Source of the DNA: Sinomonas cyclohexanicum
Lineage (GTDB): Bacteria; Actinomycetota; Actinomycetes; Actinomycetales; Micrococcaceae
Length of the DNA: 64,000 bases
Reading direction: 5' to 3'
Assembly (NCBI RefSeq): GCF_020886775.1
Contig: NZ_AP024525.1
Span: forward strand, 3,100,001 to 3,164,000
Shown here piece by piece: positions 1 through 7,260 of this stretch (positions are counted from its first letter, which is position 1; each line of letters begins with the position of its first letter). Made by a program: the position numbers and the translations under genes. The notes beneath the pieces were generated by a model. That model saw only the letters and a list, made by a program, of their open reading frames with translations. It was not told the DNA's origin and did not search any database.

Positions 1-804
1 CTTCACCTTCGCGACCATCAGGTCCGGCGTCCGCACCACGTCCCGGAAGGTGAACCGCACAGTGGGTATGCCGAGGGCCTGCGCGGCGGCGTCCCTCGCG
101 TAGTCATTTGCCCGCGCCGAAGGACGCTCATGCAGCTTCCCGTCGGTCTCCACATCCACGCATTCCTCGACCAACAGGTCCATTGGCCCCACGCCCTCCA
201 CATCCACCTGCGGCCGGACCCCGAGCCCCGCCTTCCGCAGGTAGTAGCGGGCCAGAGTCTCGACGAAGGAGTCGGCACCAGGATCGAGATGCCCGAGGAC
301 GGCGAGCGCGCTGCGGCTCCCCGGTCCTGTGAGGTAGCCTCTCAGCTCGCCGACGGTGACACGCTTCTGGTTCACCGCGGATTCCACGATCACCAGCGCC
401 TCCGGCTCGGGCAGGCACAGGAGCGCATGCATGACGGCGTCGAACGTTGACGCCAGGTGGCCGCCGCGCTCCGCCGAGATCCATGATCTGCGATGGATCA
501 CGGCCAGATCTGATCTGAAGGTGCCATCTGGGCGAAGCAGGTGAATCCTCTTCGGCTCCTCGACGACCCACAGACCCAGGCGCGATGCCGCGCTCGCGCA
601 AGTCAGCAGCGAGTTGGTCTCGGCGCATCGGCGAAGCAGTGGGTCCGCCGCGGGAATGGCGTAGAGCCCCGGGCGCACCCGCTCAATCAGGCCCACCGCC
701 GCCGCGGCCGAAATGCTGCGCCGCGTGAGGCCGGCTCCGGCGAGGTCCTTGGCCCGCGCGATCCCGCCAAGCTTCGTCATGACATCGATGACCTCGTCCA
801 CCAT
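1..804 (-). CDS. Winged-helix (AbiEi-like) / nuclease-like domain protein, 3' end cut by window edge
   Basis: I translated this frame directly. It is open from an ATG at 804 to the window edge (268 codons), so the last few residues are missing. The N-terminal 60 residues resemble the helix-turn-helix of AbiEi-type antitoxins (GGIARAKDLAGAGLTRRS). The C-terminal part carries the charged pattern of DUF559/Vsr-like restriction-endonuclease folds: DSFVETLAR near residue 178, VGPMDLL near 203, VDVETDGKLHE near 216, and an NDYARDAAAQALG helix. It is clearly paralogous to the plus-strand gene at 5025-5870 along its whole length. No nucleotidyltransferase toxin lies beside it, so a classical type IV toxin-antitoxin role is not supported. 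The nuclease function is inferred from the residue pattern only. It is transcribed away from the NYN gene at 916. Confidence 0.75.
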   Translation of the reverse strand, partial: MVDEVIDVMTKLGGIARAKDLAGAGLTRRSISAAAAVGLIERVRPGLYAIPAADPLLRRCAETNSLLTCASAASRLGLWVVEEPKRIHLLRPDGTFRSDLAVIHRRSWISAERGGHLASTFDAVMHALLCLPEPEALVIVESAVNQKRVTVGELRGYLTGPGSRSALAVLGHLDPGADSFVETLARYYLRKAGLGVRPQVDVEGVGPMDLLVEECVDVETDGKLHERPSARANDYARDAAAQALGIPTVRFTFRDVVRTPDLMVAKVK

Positions 805-882
805 GGCATCGTGGCCCGCCGCCCGCCACGTCGGCTGGCCCGTGGGACCTATGTGGACAACCCAGCGCGATGCGCGTGGAAG

Positions 883-901
883 AATTCCCCGAATAGGAAT
901 T
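883..901. promoter_or_regulatory. Palindrome AATTCC-N7-GGAATT between divergent genes
   Basis: An inverted repeat, AATTCC (883-888) and GGAATT (896-901) with seven bases between, sits just upstream of the Shine-Dalgarno sequence AGGGGG of the NYN gene. It lies in the 111-base gap between two divergent genes. The AT-rich AATAGGAAT inside it could also serve as a -10 region. A role as an operator is inferred from position and symmetry only. Confidence 0.35.
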
Positions 902-915
902 GTTCAGGGGGAAGC

Positions 916-2058
916 ATGACTGACGCGCGGGCCGCGACCGGAAACACTGCCGTTTTCATTGATCTGGAGAACCTGTTCGGAGGCTACGCCAAGGACGTCG
1001 CGTCCGTGCCACTCTCGGGATTGGCCAGGGAACTGAGGGGCCTGCTGCGCCGCGACGGCCGCACCAGGATCACGTCATTCCGCGCCTACGCGAACTGGGC
1101 ACGGCCCGCCATGATGGCCTACCAGAAGGACCTCATGTCCAATGGGATCGAAGCCATCCAGATCTTTTCCCATTCCCGCAACGTCAAGAACGCCGCGGAC
1201 ATCCAACTCGTGGTCGACGCTCTCGCAGAAGCCCAGGACCGCCCGGCGACGGACACCTTTGTCATCGTGACCGGCGACGGCGGCTTCGTTCCGCTCGCGA
1301 GGAGGCTGCGGCAACTCGACAAACATGTCATCGTGGCCTCGACTGACCTTCCGGAGGCCGGCACGGTCAGCGAGCTCCTGCGATCTGCCGCCGATGAGTA
1401 TCATGAGCTCGCCGTGACCCGCGGCGCCCCGGAACCACCCGCCGTCGCGCGTCCGGCCCAGCCTCCGGCGCCCCAGAAGAGCGCACCGCCGCAGCCCGCC
1501 GCCCCCACCCTCGAGCAGTACCGCGACGAGATCAAGGCCGCGGTCAAGCGGAAGCGTGAGCTGCTCGTGGACGGCGCAGTGGACGGCTCGCGGCTCGGCC
1601 AGCACCTGCGCACCAAGTGGCCGCGCACCACGTTCAAGGACTTCGGAGCAGCCACGCTCGGAGGCTTCGTGGAACAGCACTGCGGCCTGGCGATGCACCG
1701 ACCTGTCGCTGCAAAGCGGCCTGCCGCGGGCCCGCAAGCCGTGGCGCAGGCCCCGGCGGGCGCACCCGCAGAAGGCGCCGCGCCGCCGTCGTCCGGCGAG
1801 CCGTCCAAGACCCGGTACCTCCGTGCCGTTCGAGCGATCATGAAGACCGGGCCCCTCGCCGCCCAACTGCAGGAGAGCGGCCGGGCACCGCTGACCAGAC
1901 TCGGCGTTGCCCTCCGTGCAGAACTCCCTGAGCTCACCCACAAGGACGCCGGCTACCCCAAGCTCCTGCCGGCGGTCACGGACGCACTCGTCGGAACACC
2001 GTGGCGGGTCGAGAAGGAGGGCCTCGCGGCCTTCGTGGTCGCGCCGGGCCGCACCTAG
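916..2058 (+). CDS. NYN-domain putative RNase with two OST-HTH/LOTUS domains
   Basis: A 380-residue protein. Residues 1-150 form a NYN (PIN-like) ribonuclease domain with acidic motifs AVFIDLENLF (near 11), NAADIQLVVDAL and FVIVTGDGGFVPLARRL, as in the LabA/DUF88 family. After a proline/alanine-rich linker come two OST-HTH/LOTUS-type winged helices (about 195-260 and 295-378), a common RNA-binding partner of NYN domains. The open frame extends upstream to 541. I chose ATG 916 because AGGGGG sits about 5 bases before it and the NYN fold begins there; the upstream part overlaps the divergent gene. The stop TAG lies inside the CTAG hit by the neighbouring IS. It probably acts in the cytoplasm on RNA; the target is unknown. 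Confidence 0.85.
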   Translation: MTDARAATGNTAVFIDLENLFGGYAKDVASVPLSGLARELRGLLRRDGRTRITSFRAYANWARPAMMAYQKDLMSNGIEAIQIFSHSRNVKNAADIQLVVDALAEAQDRPATDTFVIVTGDGGFVPLARRLRQLDKHVIVASTDLPEAGTVSELLRSAADEYHELAVTRGAPEPPAVARPAQPPAPQKSAPPQPAAPTLEQYRDEIKAAVKRKRELLVDGAVDGSRLGQHLRTKWPRTTFKDFGAATLGGFVEQHCGLAMHRPVAAKRPAAGPQAVAQAPAGAPAEGAAPPSSGEPSKTRYLRAVRAIMKTGPLAAQLQESGRAPLTRLGVALRAELPELTHKDAGYPKLLPAVTDALVGTPWRVEKEGLAAFVVAPGRT

Positions 2059-2077
2059 GAGACCGCTGAAGAATTGG
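2059..2077 (+). repeat. Left terminal inverted repeat of the IS
   Basis: It starts GAGACCGCTGAAGAATTGG, directly after CTAG (2055-2058). It matches the reverse complement of 3840-3858 except at one position. Confidence 0.9.
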
Positions 2078-2132
2078 GGGCGGCGAGGCGTGCCCTGCGT
2101 GGTTCGGGCCGCGGGTGGTTAAGACTGGGTTC

Positions 2133-3692
2133 ATGCAGGGTCGCGATGACGGGCAGCGTGAGTTGTTGGATGTGGAGGCGCTGGCGGGGCATCTGCTGGT
2201 CCCCGGCAGCGTCTTCGCCTTCCTGGCCGCGCACCGCCGGGAGCTGTTTCCTCCGCAGATGTTCGAGGACCTGTTCCCCTCGGGCCGTGGCCGGCCCTCG
2301 ATCCCGCCGGAGGTGGTGGCAACTGTCCTGGTCCTGCAGGCGCTGAACGGGCTCTCGGACCGCGAGGCGGCCGAGGCGGTGACCTACGACCTGCGCTGGA
2401 AGGCTGCCTGCGGGTTCTCGGTCGCTGACCGGGCATTCCACCCGACCACGCTGACGTACTGGCGCCGTCGGCTCGCCGACAGCGCTCGGCCGCAGCGGGT
2501 CTTCGAGGCCGTCCAGACTGTGGTGGCCGAGACCGGGGTGCTCAAGGGCAGGACGCGCAGGGCCCTGGACTCGACTGTCCTGGACGATGCGGTCGCCCGG
2601 CAGGACACCGTCACCCAGCTGATCGCCGCGATCCGCCGGGTCGGACGCGAGGTGCCCGGCGCCGAGGCGCTGATCGCGCGGGTGTGCACCGGCCACGACT
2701 ATGCCCAGCCCGGCAAGCCGCGCATCGCCTGGGACGACCCGGCGGCCCGGGACGGATTGGTCTCGGCCCTGGTGTCCGACGCTCTGGCCCTGCTGGGGGT
2801 GATCGACGCCGAAGCGCTCGAGGGCAGGGCGGCCGAGGCTGTGGCCCTGCTGGCCCTGGTCGCCGGGCAGGACGTGGAACCGGCCGAGGGCTCCGACGGC
2901 ACCGACGGCAGGTGGCGGATTGCCCGGAAGGTCGCCCCTGACAGGATGATCTCCACCGTGGACCCCGAGGCTAGGCACGCCCACAAGACCAGGGAAAGGA
3001 GACAGGACGGGTTCAAGGCCCACATCGTCGCCGAGCCCGACACCGGGATCATCACCGTCCCGGCCCTGACCAAGGCCTCCGGGCCCGAGAACTCCGACGC
3101 GGCAGTGGGCGCCGGGCTCCTCGGAAGAGACGCCACGACCGCTGGGGAGCGCATCGAGGTCCTGGCCGACTCCGCCTACGGCACCGGGGAGATGCTCGCG
3201 GCCGTCGCCGCGGCCGGACACTCTCCGGTGATCAAGCCCTGGCCACTGCGCCCCGCGGTGCCCGAGGGATTCACCCTGGACGATTTCGAGGTCGACGAGG
3301 CCGCCGGAACCGCGACCTGCCCGAACGGCGTGACCAAGCCGATCAGCCCCAGACGGCACGTCACCTTCGGCGCAGCCTGCCGCGCCTGCCCACTCCGAGC
3401 CCGGTGCACCACCTCGGCCCGGGGCCGCAAGCTCGAACTCCATCAGCACGACCGGCTCCAGCGCGAACACCGCGCCCGCGCCTCGGGCCCGGAATTCCTC
3501 CAGATCTACCGGCGGCACCGGCCCATGGTCGAGCGCACGATCGCCTGGCTCACCCGCGGGGCCAGACGCGTGCCCTACATCGGAGTGGCCCGGAACAACG
3601 CCTGGCTCACCCTGCGGGCAGCCGGGCTGAACCTGCGACGGCTGCTCAACCTCGGCCTCGAGCGCCAGGACGGAGGCTGGGCCATCGCCTGA
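2133..3692 (+). CDS. IS1182-family transposase
   Basis: A 519-residue DDE transposase. The N-terminal region (LFPPQMFEDLFPSGRGRPS, then VVATVLVLQALNGLSDREA) is the DUF772-like domain seen in IS1182/IS5-related enzymes. Acidic positions likely to form the catalytic triad occur in RALDSTVLDDAV, VLADSAYGTGEM and the C-terminal RRHRPMVERTIAWL segment. A cysteine cluster (CPNG, CRACPLRARC) precedes the C-terminal part, as is common in this family. An upstream GTG at 2115 is in frame, but ATG 2133 is preferred by family-like start; neither has a strong Shine-Dalgarno sequence. There are no stops or frameshifts. Confidence 0.9.
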   Translation: MQGRDDGQRELLDVEALAGHLLVPGSVFAFLAAHRRELFPPQMFEDLFPSGRGRPSIPPEVVATVLVLQALNGLSDREAAEAVTYDLRWKAACGFSVADRAFHPTTLTYWRRRLADSARPQRVFEAVQTVVAETGVLKGRTRRALDSTVLDDAVARQDTVTQLIAAIRRVGREVPGAEALIARVCTGHDYAQPGKPRIAWDDPAARDGLVSALVSDALALLGVIDAEALEGRAAEAVALLALVAGQDVEPAEGSDGTDGRWRIARKVAPDRMISTVDPEARHAHKTRERRQDGFKAHIVAEPDTGIITVPALTKASGPENSDAAVGAGLLGRDATTAGERIEVLADSAYGTGEMLAAVAAAGHSPVIKPWPLRPAVPEGFTLDDFEVDEAAGTATCPNGVTKPISPRRHVTFGAACRACPLRARCTTSARGRKLELHQHDRLQREHRARASGPEFLQIYRRHRPMVERTIAWLTRGARRVPYIGVARNNAWLTLRAAGLNLRRLLNLGLERQDGGWAIA

Positions 3693-3839
3693 GAGGCCCA
3701 CGCCCCGGGGCCCCGGGCCCGGTCAGCGGCCCCGCACAGCAACACCCCGAAACCGAGCCGCCCACGAGCAACGACCGGAACCAAGCCGCGAGAGGCAATA
3801 GAGCCCACCTCCCGCGGACTCCCAGACCAAGCCCGAAAG

Positions 3840-3858
3840 CCACTTCTTCAGCGGTCTC
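3840..3858 (-). repeat. Right terminal inverted repeat of the IS
   Basis: It reads GAGACCGCTGAAGAAGTGG on the minus strand and is followed directly by CTAG (3859-3862). That CTAG contains the stop codon of the next minus-strand gene. Confidence 0.9.
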
Positions 3859-4767
3859 CTAGGCCTGAGGCACCTGCGCCTCAGCCGCCTCCTTGATCCG
3901 CTGCAGCAGCTCAGCCTGACCGCGCTCCGACATCTTCATCACCAGAGCGTCGACGGCCGCGTCCGCCCAATTGGACGGGACCACGTCGCACCGGTAGGTG
4001 AGCTTGGTGCCCTCGCCCTCGGGTTCCACCCGCAGGGTGAACACCGGGCCCAGCGCCGCCTTCGAGGTCAGATGCTCGTTCGGGACGTATTCGGTGTACT
4101 CATGCGTCGTCTTGAGGGGAATGCCGAGCACCCGCCACGCCACATCGAAGGTCGTCCCGACCCCCTCCGGCGTCTCCTTGATGTTCGAGACGTCAGCGCC
4201 CTCGCCGATCCAGACGTGGGGATCCTTGAGCATGGTGAAGACCCGCTCCACAGGAGCCGCGATGCTGACGCTCCCGGACCACACCAGCGGGTGAACGCCG
4301 GCGGGCGTCATGTCCGCGTCGGTGACGGCCTTCTGGCCGGTCTCGACGAGGCTCTTGATGTTGGCGAGCAGAGCGTCGATGTCGTCGTCGACCCACATCA
4401 CCCACAGGGTCTGGAGCGGCACGCGCACGAGCGGCGTCTCGAGGGCGAGTCTGGCCTCGATCGTCAAAGCCGTCCCTCCCTCGACCGGCTCGAACGAGAA
4501 GGTGATCACGGGGCCGGCCGAGACCGTTGAGACGATGCGCTGGTTGGGAACCACTTCGGTGTACTCGTGCGTCACGCCCATGTGGACCCCGAACATCTTC
4601 GCCGACATGCGCGCCGACGTTCCCACGCCGCCCGGCTTGATGTCGACGTGCGTGGCTTCGACCTCGCCAGCGTAGGCGTGCATCCACTTGCTCGGGTCGC
4701 TGACAAAGGCGAACACCGCATCCACGGGGGCATTGATCGTGACGCCCCGGACGAGGGTCTTCGTCAT
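3859..4767 (-). CDS. Tandem SRPBCC (START-like) domain protein
   Basis: A 302-residue soluble protein built from two copies of the SRPBCC/polyketide-cyclase fold. The first begins VRGVTINAPVDAVFAFVSDP and the second WSGSVSIAAPVERVFTMLKDP. Each has the paired signature HEYTEVVPNQRI / HEYTEYVPNEHL and a closing helix. These domains bind small hydrophobic ligands, but the ligand cannot be deduced. I chose ATG 4767 because AGGAG lies 9 bases upstream; an ATG at 4776 abuts that AGGAG and is less likely. Its stop codon lies in the CTAG copy at the right edge of the IS, so before insertion this gene and the NYN gene were convergent and shared that tetramer. Confidence 0.85.
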   Translation of the reverse strand: MTKTLVRGVTINAPVDAVFAFVSDPSKWMHAYAGEVEATHVDIKPGGVGTSARMSAKMFGVHMGVTHEYTEVVPNQRIVSTVSAGPVITFSFEPVEGGTALTIEARLALETPLVRVPLQTLWVMWVDDDIDALLANIKSLVETGQKAVTDADMTPAGVHPLVWSGSVSIAAPVERVFTMLKDPHVWIGEGADVSNIKETPEGVGTTFDVAWRVLGIPLKTTHEYTEYVPNEHLTSKAALGPVFTLRVEPEGEGTKLTYRCDVVPSNWADAAVDALVMKMSERGQAELLQRIKEAAEAQVPQA

Positions 4768-4880
4768 GATTCTCATCTCCTATGAGCCGGCGGCCGGGCC
4801 GCCTTCGGATCGGCTGCGATTCCAGTCAATCGGCCGGCAGGCGTTGTTCCCAGAGGAGAAGGTCCCCGGGCCGGGCCCAG

Positions 4881-4918
4881 GCGAGGGCTGGGCCGGGGCG
4901 AGGGCTGGGCCGGGGCGA
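4881..4918. repeat. Two tandem copies of a 17-bp GC-rich unit
   Basis: The 17-bp unit beginning GCGAGGGCTGGG repeats at 4881-4897 and 4898-4914 and starts again at 4915. It lies in the 257-base gap between the SRPBCC gene and the divergent gene at 5025. No function is apparent. Confidence 0.7.
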
Positions 4919-5024
4919 GAACTGGGCGCCCTGCATCGTCCTCCACAGCATCTGATCCCGGCGTGTCCTCCACGTAGGCGTCCTTGCACCTTCGGGATGC
5001 CGCCGGAGCCGCAACGATGACGGC

Positions 5025-5870
5025 ATGGATGACCTGCTGCTCGCACTCAGGGTCCGTGACGGCGTAGCTCGGACGCGTGAGCTTCTCGCCGTGGGAGTCA
5101 CGGAACGGACTCTCAGGGCGGCCATCTCAATGGGCCTGGTGCATCGCCTCGGCCGTGGTGTGATCGCCCTGCCCGACGCAGACCCGTTCCTCGCGCGAAC
5201 AATCGCGACCGGGTCCCTGCTGACGTGCGCCTCGGCGGCCAAGTCCCACGGGCTCTGGCTCATCCATGATCCGGCAAAAGTCCACATCCAGCGCAAGGAC
5301 GGGCACTACAAGTCCGAACGGTCGGTGGTGCACCGACGCACGTGGGTTCCGGCCCGCCCCGGAAGTATCGTCGCCTCCCTCGCCGACGTGGTGCTCCATT
5401 GCCTCGAGTGCCTGCCGGAATTCGAGGCTCTCGTGGTTGTCGAGTCGGCCATCCAGCAGGGCCTATCCATGGACTTCCTCAAGAGCAGGCTCGTCGGTCC
5501 CCGCAACGGCCGTGCCCGGGCCGTCCTGAACCTCGTGGACCGGGGCGCGGACTCACCGATCGAGACTCTGGCCAGGGAGCTCATGCGCAGGGCCGGCCTG
5601 CATGTCGAGGCCCAGGTCTATGTGGCCGGCGTCGGCTGGATGGACACGATCGTCGCGCACTGCGTCAACGTCGAACTCGATGGCAGGACCCACAAGAAGC
5701 CGGAGAGCAGGGCGAAGGACTACGCCCGTGACGCCGCCGCCCAGGCCCTCGGGTTCGGCGCCCTCCGGTTCGGCTACAACGACGTCGTGCACCACCCCGA
5801 GCGCTTTCTCGACCGAGTCACAGAGGTCGTGGCCCGCCGCCTGTCCCTCGGAGGCCTTCCGGTGTATTGA
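5025..5870 (+). CDS. Winged-helix (AbiEi-like) / nuclease-like domain protein
   Basis: A 281-residue full-length paralogue of the truncated gene at 1-804. The N-terminal winged helix (DGVARTRELLAVGVTERT) is followed by a middle region with LTCASAAKSHGLW and VHRRTWVPARPG. The C-terminal DUF559/Vsr-like part has DSPIETLARELMRRAG, VGWMDTIV, VNVELDGRTHKK and KDYARDAAAQALGFG. The acidic and lysine positions fit a PD-(D/E)XK-type nuclease fold, but activity is inferred. No toxin partner or operon partner is adjacent. The gene lies between the SRPBCC gene (divergent) and an IS-like repeat cluster. There is no strong Shine-Dalgarno sequence; ATG 5025 matches the paralogue's N-terminus. Confidence 0.8.
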   Translation: MDDLLLALRVRDGVARTRELLAVGVTERTLRAAISMGLVHRLGRGVIALPDADPFLARTIATGSLLTCASAAKSHGLWLIHDPAKVHIQRKDGHYKSERSVVHRRTWVPARPGSIVASLADVVLHCLECLPEFEALVVVESAIQQGLSMDFLKSRLVGPRNGRARAVLNLVDRGADSPIETLARELMRRAGLHVEAQVYVAGVGWMDTIVAHCVNVELDGRTHKKPESRAKDYARDAAAQALGFGALRFGYNDVVHHPERFLDRVTEVVARRLSLGGLPVY

Positions 5871-5886
5871 GCCCGGCCGGGTTGTA

Positions 5887-6001
5887 GGAATCTCCCCAGC
5901 TTTGGACACTCGCTCTGACCAGCCGAGCCAAGACATCCGCATGATTCCACGGGTCGATACCTAAAGCTGGGGAGTTCCCTACATCAAAGCCGGGGAGTTC
6001 C
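5887..6001. repeat. Repeat cluster resembling ends of a lost insertion element
   Basis: Two direct copies of AAAGCYGGGGAGTTCC occur at 5963-5978 and 5986-6001, with 7 bases between them. A diverged inverted copy, GGAATCTCCCCAGCTTT, lies at 5887-5903. Multiple short repeats at both ends are typical of IS21-type elements, so this may be a solo remnant or a small non-autonomous element. No transposase sequence remains between the arms. Confidence 0.5.
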
Positions 6002-6014
6002 CGACCGCCCACGC

Positions 6015-7034
6015 CTAGGGCACCGGGAAGGGCGCCCAGCTCCCGGCGGGCGTCGTCACCGGCGTCGCGGCACGCACCCCGTCCAGGATGGCGTCCCGGA
6101 CGGCCTGCGCGGCCGCGATCTGCACGGACATGAGCCCCACGACCCGCGCCGCGTCAATAGCCCGGTCGAACTCGACCGCCCCCGTCGACGCCGCGAAGAC
6201 GGTGTCCCCGTCCACGAGCGTGTGGCTCGGATCGAGGGCCCGCGCGAGCCCAGCGTGCGAGGCCGTCGCGAGCCGCTTGCACTCGGCCGGCGTGAGCGCC
6301 GCGTTCGTCGCCACCACCACGAGGGTCGTGTTGAGCCCCGCGGCCGCCGGCCCCTGCGGGACGCCCCCCAGCGTGGGGGCCCCGGGCTCGGGCGCCTCCG
6401 GGAAGACCGGCAGCCCCGCGGCGTTCACGACGGCGAGCGCACCCACCACGATCCCCTCGGGCACCGACACCGGATCGGCCCCGGGCGGGCCGGGCACGGG
6501 GCCGCCCGCAACGCGGACCGAGGCCATCCCGACCCCGCCCTTGTACTGCCCTCTGCCGAGCACCGCCCCGGTGCCGGCCCCGACGCAGCCGCGCAGACCG
6601 CCGTCGGGCGCGTCCTCGAGCCCCACGCAAGCCGCCGCAGCCTCGAAGCCCATCGCCGTGTCCGGCCGCGCGGAGAAGTCCCCGCCGCGCCCGAGGTCGA
6701 AGATCACGGCGCCCGGCACGATCGGGACCACGCCGCCCATCACGTGGTAGCCCTGGCCCTGCTGCTCGATCCAGCGCTGCACCCCGGTCGCCGCGGCGAG
6801 CCCGTACGCGCTCCCCCCGCACAGCGCGATGCCGTCCACGGTCTGGACGAGGGTCGCCGGGTCGAGGGCGTCGGTCTCGATGGTCCCGGGGCCGCCGCCC
6901 CGCACGTCCACCCCTCCGGAGCTGCCCGGCGGAAGCACGACGGCGGTCACCCCCGTGAGCCAGCCGTCCTCCGTGCGCTGTGCATGCCCCACCCGGATAC
7001 CGGGCACATCAAGAAGGGATCCCATGGGGAACAT
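6015..7034 (-). CDS. P1 family (DmpA-like) Ntn aminopeptidase
   Basis: A 339-residue protein of the P1/S58 peptidase family, N-terminal-nucleophile hydrolases that self-cleave and act as aminopeptidases. Family landmarks are the start LLDVPGIRVGHAQ, VTAVVLPPG, the glycine-rich IALCGGSAYGLAAATGV, GAVIFDLGRGGDF and NTTLVVVATNA, where a Thr in NTT would be the nucleophile released by cleavage. It has no signal peptide, so it is likely cytoplasmic. An alternative start is the in-frame ATG at 7025 (MGSLLDVPG); neither start has a clear Shine-Dalgarno sequence. It is divergent from the ABC importer operon across a 226-base gap. Confidence 0.85.
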   Translation of the reverse strand: MFPMGSLLDVPGIRVGHAQRTEDGWLTGVTAVVLPPGSSGGVDVRGGGPGTIETDALDPATLVQTVDGIALCGGSAYGLAAATGVQRWIEQQGQGYHVMGGVVPIVPGAVIFDLGRGGDFSARPDTAMGFEAAAACVGLEDAPDGGLRGCVGAGTGAVLGRGQYKGGVGMASVRVAGGPVPGPPGADPVSVPEGIVVGALAVVNAAGLPVFPEAPEPGAPTLGGVPQGPAAAGLNTTLVVVATNAALTPAECKRLATASHAGLARALDPSHTLVDGDTVFAASTGAVEFDRAIDAARVVGLMSVQIAAAQAVRDAILDGVRAATPVTTPAGSWAPFPVP

Positions 7035-7260
7035 TCAACGCGTGCCGCCGACGCGCCTCAACCATGTGGCGCACCTCACTGCCTACGCTAACCAAATGTG
7101 AACTCTTGGATACGGCCCGGGGAATTCCTCCGGGATCGCCCGGATTCCGCCCGGCCGGGCACGCACGACGTGGTGCACTACTGCCCGGGGGTTTACGGTC
7201 GCTACCCACACTCTGAAGGAAATGCTTGTCAATGTCCCAACCTCCTTGCAGGATTCACCC

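Larger units (their letters stand above)
2059..3858 (+). mobile_element. Complete IS1182-type insertion sequence, 1800 bp, flanked by CTAG
   Basis: The element is bounded by 19-bp terminal inverted repeats (left 2059-2077, right 3840-3858) matching at 18 of 19 positions (GAGACCGCTGAAGAA core). CTAG stands directly outside both ends (2055-2058 and 3859-3862), as expected for a 4-bp target duplication. One intact transposase gene fills most of the element. Both ends and the reading frame are intact, so it looks recent and possibly active. The family call rests on the transposase. Confidence 0.9.

Noticed and set aside
128-628. Minus-strand 166-codon frame near the left end
   Set aside because: The frame one register away (1-804) matches the paralogue at 5025-5870 along its length; this one is a shadow.
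4881-4918. Tandem repeat as an origin or regulatory iteron array
   Set aside because: Only two GC-rich copies exist, with no AT-rich region or replication gene nearby; it is more likely simple-sequence slippage.
5025-5870. Classical type IV toxin-antitoxin pair
   Set aside because: No AbiEii/nucleotidyltransferase-type toxin gene lies next to any of the three AbiEi-like genes, so the pair model is not supported.
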